Shown here: positions 1 through 11,669 of the stretch, one piece after another
How positions within the stretch are numbered: the first letter of the stretch is position 1
Layout of the letters: every line of letters begins with the position of its first letter
The notes under the pieces: model-generated
Seen by the model: the letters and a program-made list of their open reading frames with translations, nothing else
What the model was told of the DNA's origin: nothing
Database searches by the model: none
From: Dryocosmus kuriphilus
Lineage: Eukaryota; Arthropoda; Insecta; Hymenoptera; Cynipidae
Direction of reading: 5' to 3'
Assembly: GCA_038277395.1 (NCBI GenBank)
Contig: CM076196.1
Span: forward strand, 84,571,786 to 84,635,785
DNA length: 64,000 bases
Made by a program: the position numbers and the translations under genes

Positions 1-131
1 CTACGAATCAACCTGAATTAACCTTACATGTACTCTTTGTAGCAATATTGTGCAAGTGAAGGTTTTAAAACGACGAAGAAAAGTCTCATTGTAACTCTAC
101 GCCAACGCCAGGAAGGCGGCTCGGAGGCATT

Positions 132-338
132 ATGCCTCTGGAGCACGAGGAAAAGATGGACAACGATGGCTTTACCGTCGCGTCATCAAGGAAGCGACGA
201 CGCCAATCCGCTACTTCCATAGATGAAAGCAGTAAGACGTCAAGGACGTCGATTATAATCATGTCCCCTTCATGCGAGCCCGATTCAGTTAGACGGAATA
301 TACAATCGGGTTACCCTACCGCTATCTTATATTTTTAA
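132..338 (+). CDS. short unrecognised ORF, possible retroelement ORF1 fragment
   Basis: A 68-codon frame rich in Arg, Lys and Ser (a basic KRRRQ patch near residue 23) with an internal Met before DNDGFTV. The style recalls the basic N-termini of some retrotransposon first ORFs, but there is no domain I can name. It ends in AT-rich DNA with no continuation before the truncated pol that starts near 790. It could be a chance ORF. Bases 339-790 hold no gene that I can see; 600-788 has imperfect repeats of a CTAG-containing motif and could be another decayed element whose insertion or deletion removed the 5' part of the pol gene downstream. Confidence 0.2.
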   Translation: MPLEHEEKMDNDGFTVASSRKRRRQSATSIDESSKTSRTSIIIMSPSCEPDSVRRNIQSGYPTAILYF

Positions 339-789
339 CTAGAATAGAAATAACACTATGCTATACTATATTATATTTTTAACTAAATTGATCAATAAAT
401 ACAAATAACACACGAAAATCGAACGAAAATGTACGCGTCGTCAAAAGAAACTGCAGATGCACGATGCACTGTAGAGATCCTGGAGCTCGAGAATCGAGCC
501 TAATTTGCACTGAAGATGGTGATGCCGAAAATTAAGCAGACATGCTAGGAGATATTAGGTAAAGAGTGTGGGAGGGAGCATCGAAGGGAGTAATAGAGTA
601 GTGGGGGACAACTGTTTACTAGATGTCTAGTTAGTGACACTAGTCACCACTACTAGACGGATCGGTTAGATTTACTACACCACTTACTAAAAGTTTAGTA
701 AGCCGTACGAAGCATCCGTCTTAAATTTACTAAACGCGCGTAACTAGATTCGTCTAGTTGGAATAACTAAACCTTTTCCTCCGTGTGAC

Positions 790-3700
790 GGAATGATACA
801 GCCATCGTGTTCACCTTATAATTCTCCGGTGTTAATTGTTCCAAAAAAGTCAGATCCTCAAGGGAACAAAAGGTGGAGAATGGTTATAGATTATAGAGGT
901 CTAAACCAGAAGACCATAGGGGATGCCTACCCGTTACCTAATATCGTAGACATCCTGTATCAGTTAGGGGGAGCCAAGTATTTTTCGGTCATGGATCTGG
1001 CATTGGGATTTCATCAAATCCCAATGGATCCAGATTCTCGACATAAGACAGCGTTTACCACCCTTTTTGGTCACTATGAGTATTTGAGAATGCCGTTTGG
1101 GTTGAAGAATGCCCCGGCAACATTTCAAAGGTTAATGGACCAAGTTTTGAGTGGTCTCTAAGGTGTAGAATTATTCGTATATGTTGATGACATAGTCATC
1201 TATGCATCCTCACTCCAGGAACATGCTAGGAAGTTAGAGTCTCTCTTAGGACGGTTGAAAACAGCAGAGTTGGCTCTGCAACCTGAAAAATGTTTTTTCT
1301 TAAAACCAGAAATAGCATATTTGGGACATTTAATATCAAGAGAAGGTGTTAAACCTGACCCCAAGAAAATAGAGGCGGTAAAGAAATTTCCTGTTTCCAA
1401 AGAAAAGAAAAATATTAAACAGTTTCTAGGGCTTGCAGGGTATTATAGGAAATTCATTCCGAATTTTGCGAAGATAGCAAAACCTCTTACTCACCTTCTT
1501 CAGGATCAGGTAGAATTTGTTTGGACAGAAGAGCAGCAGTTAGCTTTTGAAACACTGCGAGATAAACTCTGTTCAGAGCCTATTCTTCAATATCCAGATT
1601 TTTCAAAGTCGTTCCTTGTTACTAAAGATGCATCACACTATGCTAATGGTGGCGTGTTAAGTCAAAGACCAATTGGTAAGGACTTGCCCACAGCATACGC
1701 ATCTCGAATCCTGCAAAAGGCAGAAATAAATTATTCAACGATACAGAAAGAACTACTAGCAATAGTATTCTGTGTCACAGATTTCAGACCATATCTCTAT
1801 GGACATAAATTCACACTAGTAACGGATCATAGGCCGTTGGTCTGGCTCCACGGATTGAAGGATCCGGTTTCAAGACTGGGTCGGTGGAGGATTAAGCTTA
1901 GCGAGTACAACTATGAAATAGTGTACAAACCCGGAAGATTAATACTAATGCAGACGCTTTGTCAAGGAATCCTCCAGAGGGTGGCCTGCTAAATAGTGGA
2001 AGCAGCTTATTTAATTCTTCCGAGGAGCTTGATGGGTCTGTTCGGGAATTGATTAACCCTGAATGTGTTCGTTTGGTTTTCTCTGGGGAAGGAAATAAGG
2101 CTGGGGTTCCGGTCAGTGGAGATGTCGATGAGTTGTTGGGTGAATTATTCGCAAGGTTTGATTCCCTCAGGTTGAAAAGCGCTATACAAATAAATACAAC
2201 TTCATCGCAGAGTATCAAATCTCGTGTACCAGTGTGTAATATCTGGTGGGCGACATGGGAGCTACAAGGAAACCCGAGTAACTCTGGTAATAAGGATCTT
2301 GAAGCTGGACCTAGAATATATCCAAGTAATCGTAGGAAGGACATTAAAGTAGGCTGTTCAGAATGTGCAGTTGTACCTTCTGGTTCGGAGCGTATTGATG
2401 TTACTCTTCAGCCCGATGAAAAAAGTTGGTCGGAGCAACCGTCAACATTTAGAGGGTGGGATCTTGGCAGTCCAGATTATACTCTGGCGTCCAAGAGGCT
2501 GGATGGTAATACGCAACCTGAGGACGCAAAACACGCAGATTCACAAAAGAGCTCCGGCATGCTGTCTGTCCTTTCAAAAGATGTTAGACAAATTTCTGAA
2601 GCGTGTATAGATTATACACATGACAAGTTGTATATGGGAAAGGGACACACTGTAAAAAATTTAGGGAATTTTCCCCAACGTTTTCGTAGGGAAAATTCCA
2701 CATTTCGTTAGGGAAAAGACATTTCACCAAGAAAATAGGTAATTTTCCCCAAGTTCTCGAAAATTTTCACAAAAAGTAGTGAATATTCCCCAAAAGTTTT
2801 ATGGAACTGATAAATCCCAATAATGTGTAGTGAATTTTCACCAAGAAAATAGGTAATTTTCCCCAAGTTCTCGAAAATTTTCACAAAAATTGGTGAATAT
2901 TCTCCAATGTAAGTAGGGAAAATTTCCAAAAGTTGGGGTAAAAAAACTTCCCTAAGATTTTGGGAAAATTCACCAAAAAATTTTTTACAGTGCATATCGT
3001 TCACTTAATTTCCTCAGATGCTTGTGATTCCTGTGAAGCAAATAGAGAATTAGAAAAACATAAATTATTAGTACCAGAGCAGATAAAGGCGGAAAATCCT
3101 AATGTAGGAGAAGTAGTAGTTTTCTCAAAAAATAATAGGTATGTCTTTAGTCTGATAGTTCGCAAGAAAAGCGATGATCAAATTTTCTTAAATCAAGTTT
3201 CGGGAGCTGTTTTAGCCTTGAAAGAGGCTATGATTCAATTAAAAGTATCCAGTGTAAAAGTTCCTAAGTACGGAATTGTTTTGGGACAACTTTCTTGGTT
3301 GTCAGTAGAGCAAATCTTCAAACAGCATTTTTTTAGATCAGAATTGTTGATAGTAATCGCTTCTGGCGAAATAATTATTCCGTTAATTCCAAAAAGAGGT
3401 GAGGAAATCGTTAGGGAATTTCATGAGTCAGTGACTGGAGGTCACAAGGGTATGTCTAAGACATATTGGAGAGTTAGGTCTCAGTATTACTGGGAAGGCA
3501 TGAAAAATGATGTACAAAGAATTGTTTCTACTTGCAAGATTTGCCAAAGAAATAAATTGATAAGAAGGGAAAGTCGCCAGCCAGTGATCATCACTGACAC
3601 ACCCAAAGAACCCTTCGAAAAAATCCAAATTGATTTAGTTGGACCCTTACCTGGAACTCCCAGGGGTAATACACATATCCTCACCATACAGTGTAATTTC

Positions 3701-4466
3701 TCAAAGTATTCTGATGCTATTCCTCTAAAGAAAATTGATTCTGTTTCAATTGCTCATGCAATCACAGAGCAATTCATATCCCGATACGGTTGTCCACAGA
3801 TGATTCATACAGATCAAGGATCAAATCTCATCAGTCAAGTTATGAAAACCTTCTGCAAAATATTCAAAATAAAAAAAATTCAATCTGTTGCTTATCATCC
3901 TCAGAGTTTGGGATCTTTAGAGAGAAGTTATCACACTCTCATCGAATACTTGAGAAGTTTCGAAGGAGCCAAAAACTGGGATGAATGGTTGAGATATGCA
4001 ATCTTCTCGTATAATACTAGTGTTCATGAAGCCACAGGATTTACCCCTTATGATTTAGTTTTTGGGAAAGAAGCAAACATACCTTCGAGTTTCACCACCA
4101 AACCCCCAAATAAAACTTATGAAACTTATTTTAAAGATTTATTTGAAAAACTCGATAACTGTCAATCTATGGCCAGGGTAAGAATCGAAAAAGCCAAGAA
4201 AAGATCTAAGCTAAGTAAGTTACGACAAAACACAAAATCCTAAATATTTTAAGGAAGGGAATAAGGTTTACCTCAAAATAATGCAAAGGAAAGATAAAAA
4301 ATTTGATTCGTATTATAAAGGTCCTTATATTTTGGAAAAATTAATTGGAGAAAGAAACGCTTTAATCCGTTTAAACGGAAAGAAAACAAAAATTGTGCAC
4401 ATAGATCAATTAAAATTGTGCGCGTACCCTTGTTCAGATAATGAACAGAAAGAAATCGAAGGGTAA
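790..4466 (+). pseudogene. degenerate Gypsy/Ty3 LTR-retrotransposon pol (RT-RNase H-integrase-GPY)
   Basis: Remains of a pol polyprotein. The reverse transcriptase starts mid-domain (SPYNSPVLIVPKK), then GLNQKT, FSVMDLALGFHQI, MPFGLKNAPATFQ and the FVYVDD catalytic box near 1170-1190. RNase H follows (TKDAS, QKELLAIVF, TDHRPLVWL). The integrase has an HHCC finger (HESVTGGHKG to CKICQ, 3420-3545), a DDE core (IQIDLVGPL, IHTDQGSN, SLGSLERSY) and a GPY/F domain (YKGPYIL) near 4315. Gag and protease are absent. Damage: an in-frame TAA at 1159-1161 just before the YVDD box, a one-base loss after RNase H near 1935, a MITE at 2648-2992, and a frameshift near 4220 before the GPY domain. The order RT-RH-IN and the GPY motif place it in Gypsy/Ty3. 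It cannot move on its own. Confidence 0.9.
2648..2992. mobile_element. 345-bp TIR MITE inserted in Gypsy pol
   Basis: Ends are inverted repeats, CACTGTAAAAAATTT at the left and AAATTTTTTACAGTG at the right. The element is flanked on both sides by CA. A segment of about 54 bp, starting TTTCACCAAGAAAATAGG, occurs twice inside (about 2723-2776 and 2836-2888). Removing the element plus one CA joins the pol frame without a shift, which supports these exact boundaries. The two-base duplication and TIR length would fit a Tc1/mariner-type MITE, though the usual target is TA, so the superfamily is a guess. Confidence 0.8.
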
Positions 4467-4963
4467 TAGAGTGTGAAATATACAGGTGCGTTATTTAAAA
4501 TTTCTCACATGTAATTAGTAACACAGTCGAAGAATTGACCACTGCATTTTTAAGTTTCATTAAATTTCAAGATTTCAAAGAGTTTAAAAGTTTCAAAATA
4601 TTTCAGAAGATTTAAAAATATTATCACAAAGATTTTCAAAGGTTTCACAACATAGAATGGAAATCGAAATTTTTCTTCACTAAATAAATATGGAATAATA
4701 AATTTAACATTTTTTTTTTTTATTAATATACACCTTAAGAACTCACCTTTACAAATGTCGGAACGTGCGGTTAAATCAAATTTAAAGAAAGACGTGAATT
4801 TCTACAAAAGAATTTAATATGATATTACTTAAAACATTTAGTTTGTAATATTGCAGAAAAACTATCTTTGTATCTAGAAATAAAAGTATGTAGATTTCTT
4901 CCTTTGTCAATCAAAAAAAAAATAATAAAAAAGACACGAATGTTCAAAGCCAAGACACAACGT
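4467..4963 (+). other. AT-rich non-coding stretch downstream of Gypsy pol
   Basis: No ORF of note, no envelope-like gene. Poly-A and poly-T runs at 4710-4720 and 4913-4930. It lies between the pol stop and the LTR-like segment and is probably element 3' sequence or old insertion debris. Confidence 0.4.
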
Positions 4964-5532
4964 TGTTAGGGCTAATCCATTGCGTAAGATGAAATTGTAG
5001 GAAAGTGCGACGCAATTTAAGAAAGAAAGTCGAAAACAACTCCTTATTTGGGTATCTAAATTATCCTTTTGCGCTACAATAAAGTCATTAAATTCTATTT
5101 TAAACTAGTTCGAGTTGAAAACCTATAAATAAGTTTTGACAGCATTTTACCTCTCTCTCACTTTAGGCGGAGCTAAAATTCTAGTTCATGATTAGTTATT
5201 TAGACATAAAATTGTGTGACGTCAGCGATCTCATTGGTTAGAATCCAAAGTCAGGATAAGACCCGCCCAGAAATGTGTTTATAAATTTCGATGCAGAGCT
5301 GCATTTTTGTCAGATTGATCTGTAATTTTCGAACGTAAAATCTGTATTTGTGAACAAGTTAATAAATGTAATCATGTTCATCATTATAATTGAATTCTAA
5401 TTATTTCAGTTGAACCTTTCACTTTTCGTGGTATTGGCTTCAACCAACAAAAGCAACAACTATTCCACACGTTCAGCGAATCAGGATGATTCGCAACCAT
5501 TCCAACAGAAATCATCAAGATGGGATGTAACA
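4964..5532 (+). repeat. possible LTR (3' LTR of the Gypsy element or a separate LTR)
   Basis: A segment starting TGTTAGGGC and ending GGGATGTAACA, the TG...CA form of an LTR. Its end resembles the end of the solo LTR at 46,324 (GGGACGTAACA). It contains TATA-like sequence (TATAAATAAG near 5125, TTATAAATTTCG near 5280) and an AATAAA-type signal near 5363, in the order expected of U3-R-U5. No second copy is present in the window and the flanking four bases do not match, so the LTR identity is tentative. Confidence 0.35.
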
Positions 5533-5654
5533 GTTACTTGGTAAAGGGGGATCAGTATGATTGAATGCATTTTCGTAACCGATTTACTTAAAAGCCATTA
5601 AATTTTAATAATATACAGTCTTTTTGGCACTACGAACATCGTAAAGAACCAAAA

Positions 5655-5875
5655 AGGTGAGTTAAATATAGCATTTTTACAAGGGCGACAAACCCATATT
5701 TGACAGATCAAAATAAAAAGCCTAGCCATTATTTTAAACATTTTCCGTGATAAATAATTTTAAAACTACTTCATTTAATAATTGTGATACTTTTTTATAA
5801 AAAGTTTCTTATTATGTTGCCAAAACGGAGGCCCAAAACATGGTGAACGACTGTCGTAAAGTTGCACCAACTGAA
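5655..5875 (+). repeat. dispersed repeat family T, copy 1
   Basis: About 220 bp that recurs in both orientations in the THAP gene intron (52,056-52,255 reversed; 52,374-52,566 forward), sharing CATATTTGACAGATCAAA, a TTATTTTAAACATTTTCCG block and GACTGTCGTAAAGTTGCACC. It starts right after a donor-like AAAAAGGTGAGT in this copy. Function unknown; it is non-coding. Confidence 0.75.
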
Positions 5876-6160
5876 ATTAAATAAAGCTTTATAAAGTATT
5901 TCCAAAACATTCAGTGGAAACTGAATTATAATAGCAGTCATTATAATTGGGTTGTCAATTTACAAATTCATCTAGCTTTTGCAAAATACCAGTAGTACTT
6001 CAATGCAATGTGGAATAATTGCTGAATTAATATTAACATGAACAGTAATTCTGATATTTGTATAGGTTTCGTGTTGCGGCATTTTTTCAAAAAAAATTAT
6101 TTAAATTGTAAAATACACTATACGCACGCGTTTCATATGCAACACTTAAAATTACTTCTT

Positions 6161-6593
6161 TCACCGTCTCAAAATATATAACAAATTTTTAATTTTTACC
6201 TTGGAATTTTGTTGCTGACTGTTACTTTTCACATGAGGAAACTTTTCAGATGGACCACTTTCTCCCACAAAATGCAGTGAGCAAATATAAGTATCTTTGT
6301 TTACATTCTTTATATAGTATACTACAGAAATACTTGTCCCGGTACGCACATGACCTCACAAACATAGCACTTTTTCTGCATTCCGCACAATTTTTAATAT
6401 GGATTTTCAATGATTCTTCAGCAATTTTACCCTTTCGAAATACTAAACACGGTTTTGGAAATGAAATAAAATAACAATTACACTCAAAGTACGACTTGCG
6501 CCGGTTATCACTTTTACAATTTCCAAAACAACACTTCTTGTCCATACCAATCTTTTTCATTTTCAGTGGATTTTCTTCTGGCAAATCAGACAT
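6161..6593 (-). pseudogene. broken THAP-domain exon
   Basis: Reading the reverse strand from an ATG at 6593, the protein starts with KKCCFGNCKSD (the first Cys pair of a C2CH THAP finger), a FISFPKPC block (the conserved Pro region) and then shifts frame near 6350. The second frame supplies NKDTYICSLHF, the C-x2-H-F half of the finger, and SEKFP. It ends at a possible donor (CCAAGGTAAAA near 6195). THAP domains bind DNA and also begin P-element transposases. No later coding is visible, so this is a remnant of either a host THAP gene or a P-like element. Confidence 0.7.
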
Positions 6594-6786
6594 TTTTTTG
6601 GTAGAAAGGCTTTTATATTCCAGTTGGCCTAAATATTTTTTAAAATGAATATTTAGTATTCATACATACATTTCATGGCAAAAGTGGCTCGAAACTCCCG
6701 GAATTGCTATATATTTTTCGCGATTGCGCAGTATCAGGGGGATGATCCTCCTATAAAGGCATGTAGAATAAATGTCTCGTGAGATT

Positions 6787-9032
6787 TGACCACGGCCGTG
6801 TGGCGGCGCTGGCTGTACTTTTAGGCTGACAATCATTGAAAGGCATGGCGAAAAATACAAATTTGATTTATTTTAATTGTTAAAACACATTTTTTGCGTA
6901 CTTTTATCTCAGGAAAATATTTCTTTTAGTATTTCAAGTATCCAGTAAAGTAAAAAGTTCTGATGAAAAATTAGGAAAACATTATTTTTATGATTAAATA
7001 CGAATGCACTTCTCGCGCTTCTTGCAGAGTACCAATAATAATTTTACAAAGCGAACTTGAAACTTTTAGCATTGATATATGTAAATATTGTAAACTATGA
7101 ACATAGTAAATTTGAATTAAATTTTATTTCTACCGACATTTTTATTATTAATAAAATTAACGTTTAATTGAAATAAATTGTAAAAATTTATATTTCTTTT
7201 TAAAGATAAAAATAATGTATTTTGTTTCGTCTTAACATCATTGGCAAGTCAGGATATTTATAAAAATGATTTATGATATAATAAATATCTATTGTTACAA
7301 ATAAGCAGATATTTGTAACGATTTACATTCTAAAAGATAGAATTTGGAGAATAAATAAATATTGATAAAATTGTAGAATAAAAACAATATATTTTATTAA
7401 GAATAAATTGAGAATAAATAAAATACATAAATTTAAACGAATAAATACTATAATTTTTAATACGCGGTATTTAAATGAAATTTAAAAATGGAAACATTTA
7501 TTTACATGGTGTCCATACCATCACATATGATTCGCGAATTGAAGCCTTTTAAATTTTTCGGTCTTAACATAACGAAAAATTAAGTTATTTAAGTTGTAGC
7601 ATGCTTTGTGAGTTTCTTTTGCTCCAAGCTAGTCTTTTTTAGGTTAGCAATTTTCACTTTAGCAAATTGTCGCATTCGGCTTTCCAAGTAATGCTGAATT
7701 AAATAGGCTAACACATCTTTAGCGTGATCGAGGCAAGGAAAATCAAAATTTTCTTTAGTTACGTCGTTAACAACTAAACTGAATACGTTGCTGCGATTGC
7801 AATTTTTCTCAAAGAACTATTATATTCTTTTTAAGAAATTAAAAAGTCGATAGTTAAGATGACGATTGAACTAATTTTTCGCTATGTCAACACCGAAAAA
7901 TTTAAAAGACTTAAATTCGGGAATCACACCTTGTAAATAAATTTTTTTTCACATTTAAATTTTGTTTAAATACCGTTTATTACAAATTATAGTATTTATT
8001 TGTTTAAAATTATGTATTTTATTTAGTTTCCATTTATTCTTAATAAGCTATATTATTTATCAATACACTTTTTTATTCTACACTTTTATCAATATTTATT
8101 TATTCTACAAATCCTATCTTTTAGAATGTAAATCATTACAGATATCTGCATATTTATTGATATTTATTACAACATAATTCATTTTTATAAACATCTTGGT
8201 TTTCCAATGATTTTAAGACAATACAAAGTACATTATATTTTTTATCTTTACAATGAAATATAAATTTTTACAATTTATTTCAATTAAATGTTAATTTTAT
8301 TAATCATTATAAATGTCCGTAGAAATAAAATTCAATTGAAATTTACTATGTACATAGTTTACAATATTTACATATATCAATGCTAAAAATTTCAAGTTTA
8401 CTTTGTACAATTACTATTGGTACTCTGCAAAAAGCGCGAGAAGTGCATTCGTATTTAATCATAAAAATAATGTTTTCTTAATTTTTCATCAGTACTTGTT
8501 ACTTTATTGGATACTTGAAATACTGGAATGGAATGGAATCTTCTAATGTGTCCCCTGAGGGTTTACATTGTTTTTTGTATTTCTCCTCTAATTCCTTTGC
8601 ACACCCCCCACACACCTACTTTGGTGGTGGGAGGGGGACCTACAGTTTAAGGTGGGTTCCGAACCACCAAGAACAACGGCTTAAAGTACTTAGAGAACCT
8701 TTTTCTCTAGAGATACCTGCGCCACGATATACCGGAGATGAACAACTCCCTTGCTAGGCAAGTGTTCATGTGCCGCCGAGGTTCTTCCAGAGTGCGAGGC
8801 GGGAATCGAACCCGCAAGCTGAAGGAGTGGGTCTACAGGCCTACACGCCTTAGCCCCCACGACCATCGTCCCGCTTTACTTGAAATACTGAAAGAAATAT
8901 TTTCCCAAGGTATACATATGCAAAAAATGTGTTTTCACAATTAAAATAAATCAAATTTGTATTTTTCCTCATGCATTTCAATGATTGTCGGCCTAAAAAT
9001 ACAGCTAGCGCCGCTACTCGGCGGCGGTCAAC
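6787..9032. repeat. large inverted repeat (foldback element)
   Basis: Left arm about 6787-7600, right arm about 7840-9032, inverted copies of each other with scattered differences. Paired blocks include GGCGGCGCTGGCTGTA (left) with CAGCTAGCGCCGCT (right), the TACTATG/CATAGTTTACAATA block (7090 and 8350), and the CTTTTAAATTTTTCGGT block (7547 and 7892). The right arm is longer because of the SINE at 8526-8877. No long ORF. It could be a foldback or P-like element that has lost its coding region; the nearby THAP remnant is suggestive only. Confidence 0.8.
8526..8877 (-). mobile_element. tRNA-derived SINE with 13-bp target duplication
   Basis: Read on the reverse strand, the head is tRNA-like: an A box (GGTCGTGGGGGCTAAGGCG, about 8847-8865) and a B box (GTTCGATTCCC, 8801-8811) inside a T-arm-like GCGGG...CCCGC. 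A roughly 270-bp unrelated body follows and the tail is a short (ATTCC)n repeat. Both sides carry ACTTGAAATACTG (8513-8525 and 8878-8890), an exact 13-bp duplication as left by LINE machinery. The A-box form resembles tRNA-Ser/Leu type. The insertion is younger than the inverted repeat that holds it, since the left arm lacks it. Confidence 0.92.
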
Positions 9033-9065
9033 ATTTCCGACATTTTCAGTTTTTACGACCAAGTA

Positions 9066-9083
9066 CCCCCCCCCCCCCCCCCT
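9066..9083 (+). repeat. poly-C tract (18)
   Basis: An uninterrupted run of 18 C just outside the large inverted repeat. Similar C/G runs occur at 26,010, 56,582 and 58,787, each beside or inside a mobile element. Confidence 0.9.
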
Positions 9084-11600
9084 TCCGGTCGTAGAAACGT
9101 TTTCTTAAATGAAAAGATCTATGACTTAGAAAACCTTGAGCAAACATGAGGCGTCGAGGCATGATCTAACTACATCATGCGTCGAGGGCTCGAGCCTCGA
9201 GTTAACTCGAATCTTGTCTCGATGAGTCGAGCCGAGCAGTCTCGAGTGACGCGTCACGTCTCAAGCGTGGTGCAACCTAATTAATTTCAAGTTATCATAG
9301 AAGTTGTTTATTACAAAACATACAATAGATCAAATAATAGTAAGGTGCATAATATTTAGAAAATATAATTCCTATTTTTGTTGTGAGAAAACATAAAATT
9401 CCCATAAACTCTCAAAAGAGAGCGTTCTCATTTCTAATGGACTAACCAATCACAATTCACAGCACAACTTTTCATTTCTGACATGAAAACGAACCTGTCT
9501 CATTCTTAGAAAAAAATCTGGATGTGCGAATATTTTATTTCTGATAAAAAATGATACACAAAAAGTTTTGATTCTTTTTTGGTAATTTTAATTGTGGGAA
9601 ATGAAAGTTTGAAGAAAGACAGAAGAAATGGAAACTGTATTTTCAACGCCGAATTGGAATTCGGAAGTGTAAAAAACCGCCAGCCGCGCATACACATATG
9701 GCACATCTGCACAAATCCGCTTCCGTTTTACAAGGAGCTTTGCTATCTTTGCTTTGGGTGATTGTGTCAATGTGTCTTTTTTCTCGTATGGCAAAAGTAG
9801 TTTAGAACTGGTGGGAATTGAATAAAAATTAATGACTCGTGCAGTAAAATTTTGTTCACGAGGTCTTGAACCTGAAAGTAATTTGACATTATGTCGCATT
9901 AGGATTTTCTTGATAATCGTACCGTTTTGGAAACCCTTGTTTTACGAGTGTCACGTCTTCACGAGTATTACCAGACTGGTATTACTATACAGATAGTCCA
10001 CCATCTGTTTGTTGCCAATTTTCGCAGATATCTACAGCTATTTTCGGATGCCTTCGTTCCTGCAATGAAAGTCAGATAATGCTTTTAAAACCATCGCAAG
10101 GCGTTACGTATTTGACATTCTTTTATTGGCAAATAGTTATCGACGGTGAAGTTTAATCACGTTTCATTTATCTTTTTACTGAAACTGCGAAGTATTGAAA
10201 CTATTCTATATCGCTAAACAAAACCTGCGTTTCTATCGTTTTTTATGTACGAGAAGCCAATAATTTTTTTTCCTTTTGTCAAAAAGGCTTGGAATGATAG
10301 CTATGTAACTATATACTTTACTCCTTTCACGAAGCATTTCGTTCGCCAAATAAACTAGTACCTTTCACTGCCTTTTAAAGAATTTTTCTACATACTGAAC
10401 TTGATTAATTTACCGCAGCAAAGTGGAATGTGGGCTGTGAATCTAGAAATTTAGAACATGGTTACAGCTCGAAAAACATAATATGAATATAGCTTGACAT
10501 TCAGTTATTTTTCTTTCAAGAATGCTAGTATATGGAACATCCCCTATATAACAGGTTCTAGAAAATTCAGTATTCTAAATTACTTTTTAAAAGCAAAAAA
10601 TTATATTCACCTTCTGTTACCTTATATTTCTCTATATCTCATATTTCTAACTTCGGTTTTTAGGTTATTTTAAAATGTATAATTTATTTTAAATCTTGGC
10701 TTTTAGAAAAAATGAAACTTCGTAATTTTAATGACAATTTAATTAATGTACATACTTTTCAATTATTGCTGTGGAAACTTCAAAAAATTGGACGTCCGAA
10801 TTTTAAAAAAAAGGAGTATGTAATCATCTTACTTAAAAAAAACTTTCCTGTGAGTCACTTTTGCTACTTTAGAAAACAAATTTTTATGTAAAACTCACTT
10901 TTTGTGTTTTGTAAGGAATTTTTTCCCCTTTTCTTTATTTTCATTTTTATTTTTTCAACATTTGTTGCAAGTGGAAATTATTTTAATAGTTTTAAACTAC
11001 AAATTCAAGCTGCAAGTAATAATGCCTCGTAATTTAAAAGCAATTTTAATTTTGAAGCGTTCAAAATATAATAAGGCGTTTTATTTGGAATAATTTTGAA
11101 TAGGAAACAATGTAAGTTGAATAATATTAAATTGAAATGTATTTTTAAATTAACATTTAATAATTTTAGGTTAAAATTTAAAAAGTTGCAATATTTCGAA
11201 TTGCAGTCATTGAAAATAGATCCATTTCGAATGAAGTAAATTTCCAATTGAATAACTTTAAATTCAGTCAGTTGTATTTATAAGTTTTTTCAAATTCAAA
11301 AGTAAGTTATCGAAAATTTTTAAATGTGTTCATTTAAAACTGAACGATATTTGAATTCGGACGAATTCAAGAATAAACCACGTGAGATGTTTTCAAAAAT
11401 ACCATTGTAATAACGTAGGTACCAAACTAAACACGTATTTTCTATCCAGAAATATACATTTATTATGAAAATTGTGTTTGTGTTTCAGGTTTCAATACTC
11501 TATCAAAATTAGTTCGTGCTCAATTTTCAAGAAACTTATCATCCAGAAGTCAATTACAATTTACCAAAAAGTCCTCGTCAGCCTTAGAATGCTGATTGAA
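9084..11600. other. intergenic stretch, no gene seen
   Basis: No convincing coding frame. Near 9140-9260 there is a cluster of CTCGAG-like palindromic hexamers. The rest is AT-rich and I see no paired repeats in it. The last few hundred bases probably include the promoter and 5' UTR of the ZNF598 gene; a pyrimidine-rich acceptor-like GTTTGTGTTTCAG at about 11,478-11,489 could end a 5' UTR intron. Confidence 0.5.
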
Positions 11601-11669
11601 ATGAACACCTAAGAAATATTAATTAATTCGATAAAAAATAAAAAAATCAACTCACCCTGCCCAAGAAAA

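Noticed and set aside
793..5535. An envelope gene that would make the first element an endogenous retrovirus
   Set aside because: Nothing coding lies between the GPY domain and the LTR-like segment.
8790..8877. tRNA gene on the reverse strand
   Set aside because: A and B boxes are present, but the cloverleaf is degenerate, the sequence continues into a SINE body and tail, and a target duplication surrounds the whole unit.
9588..9899. Reverse-strand 103-codon ORF
   Set aside because: No motif, AT-rich, overlapped by equally long ORFs in other frames.
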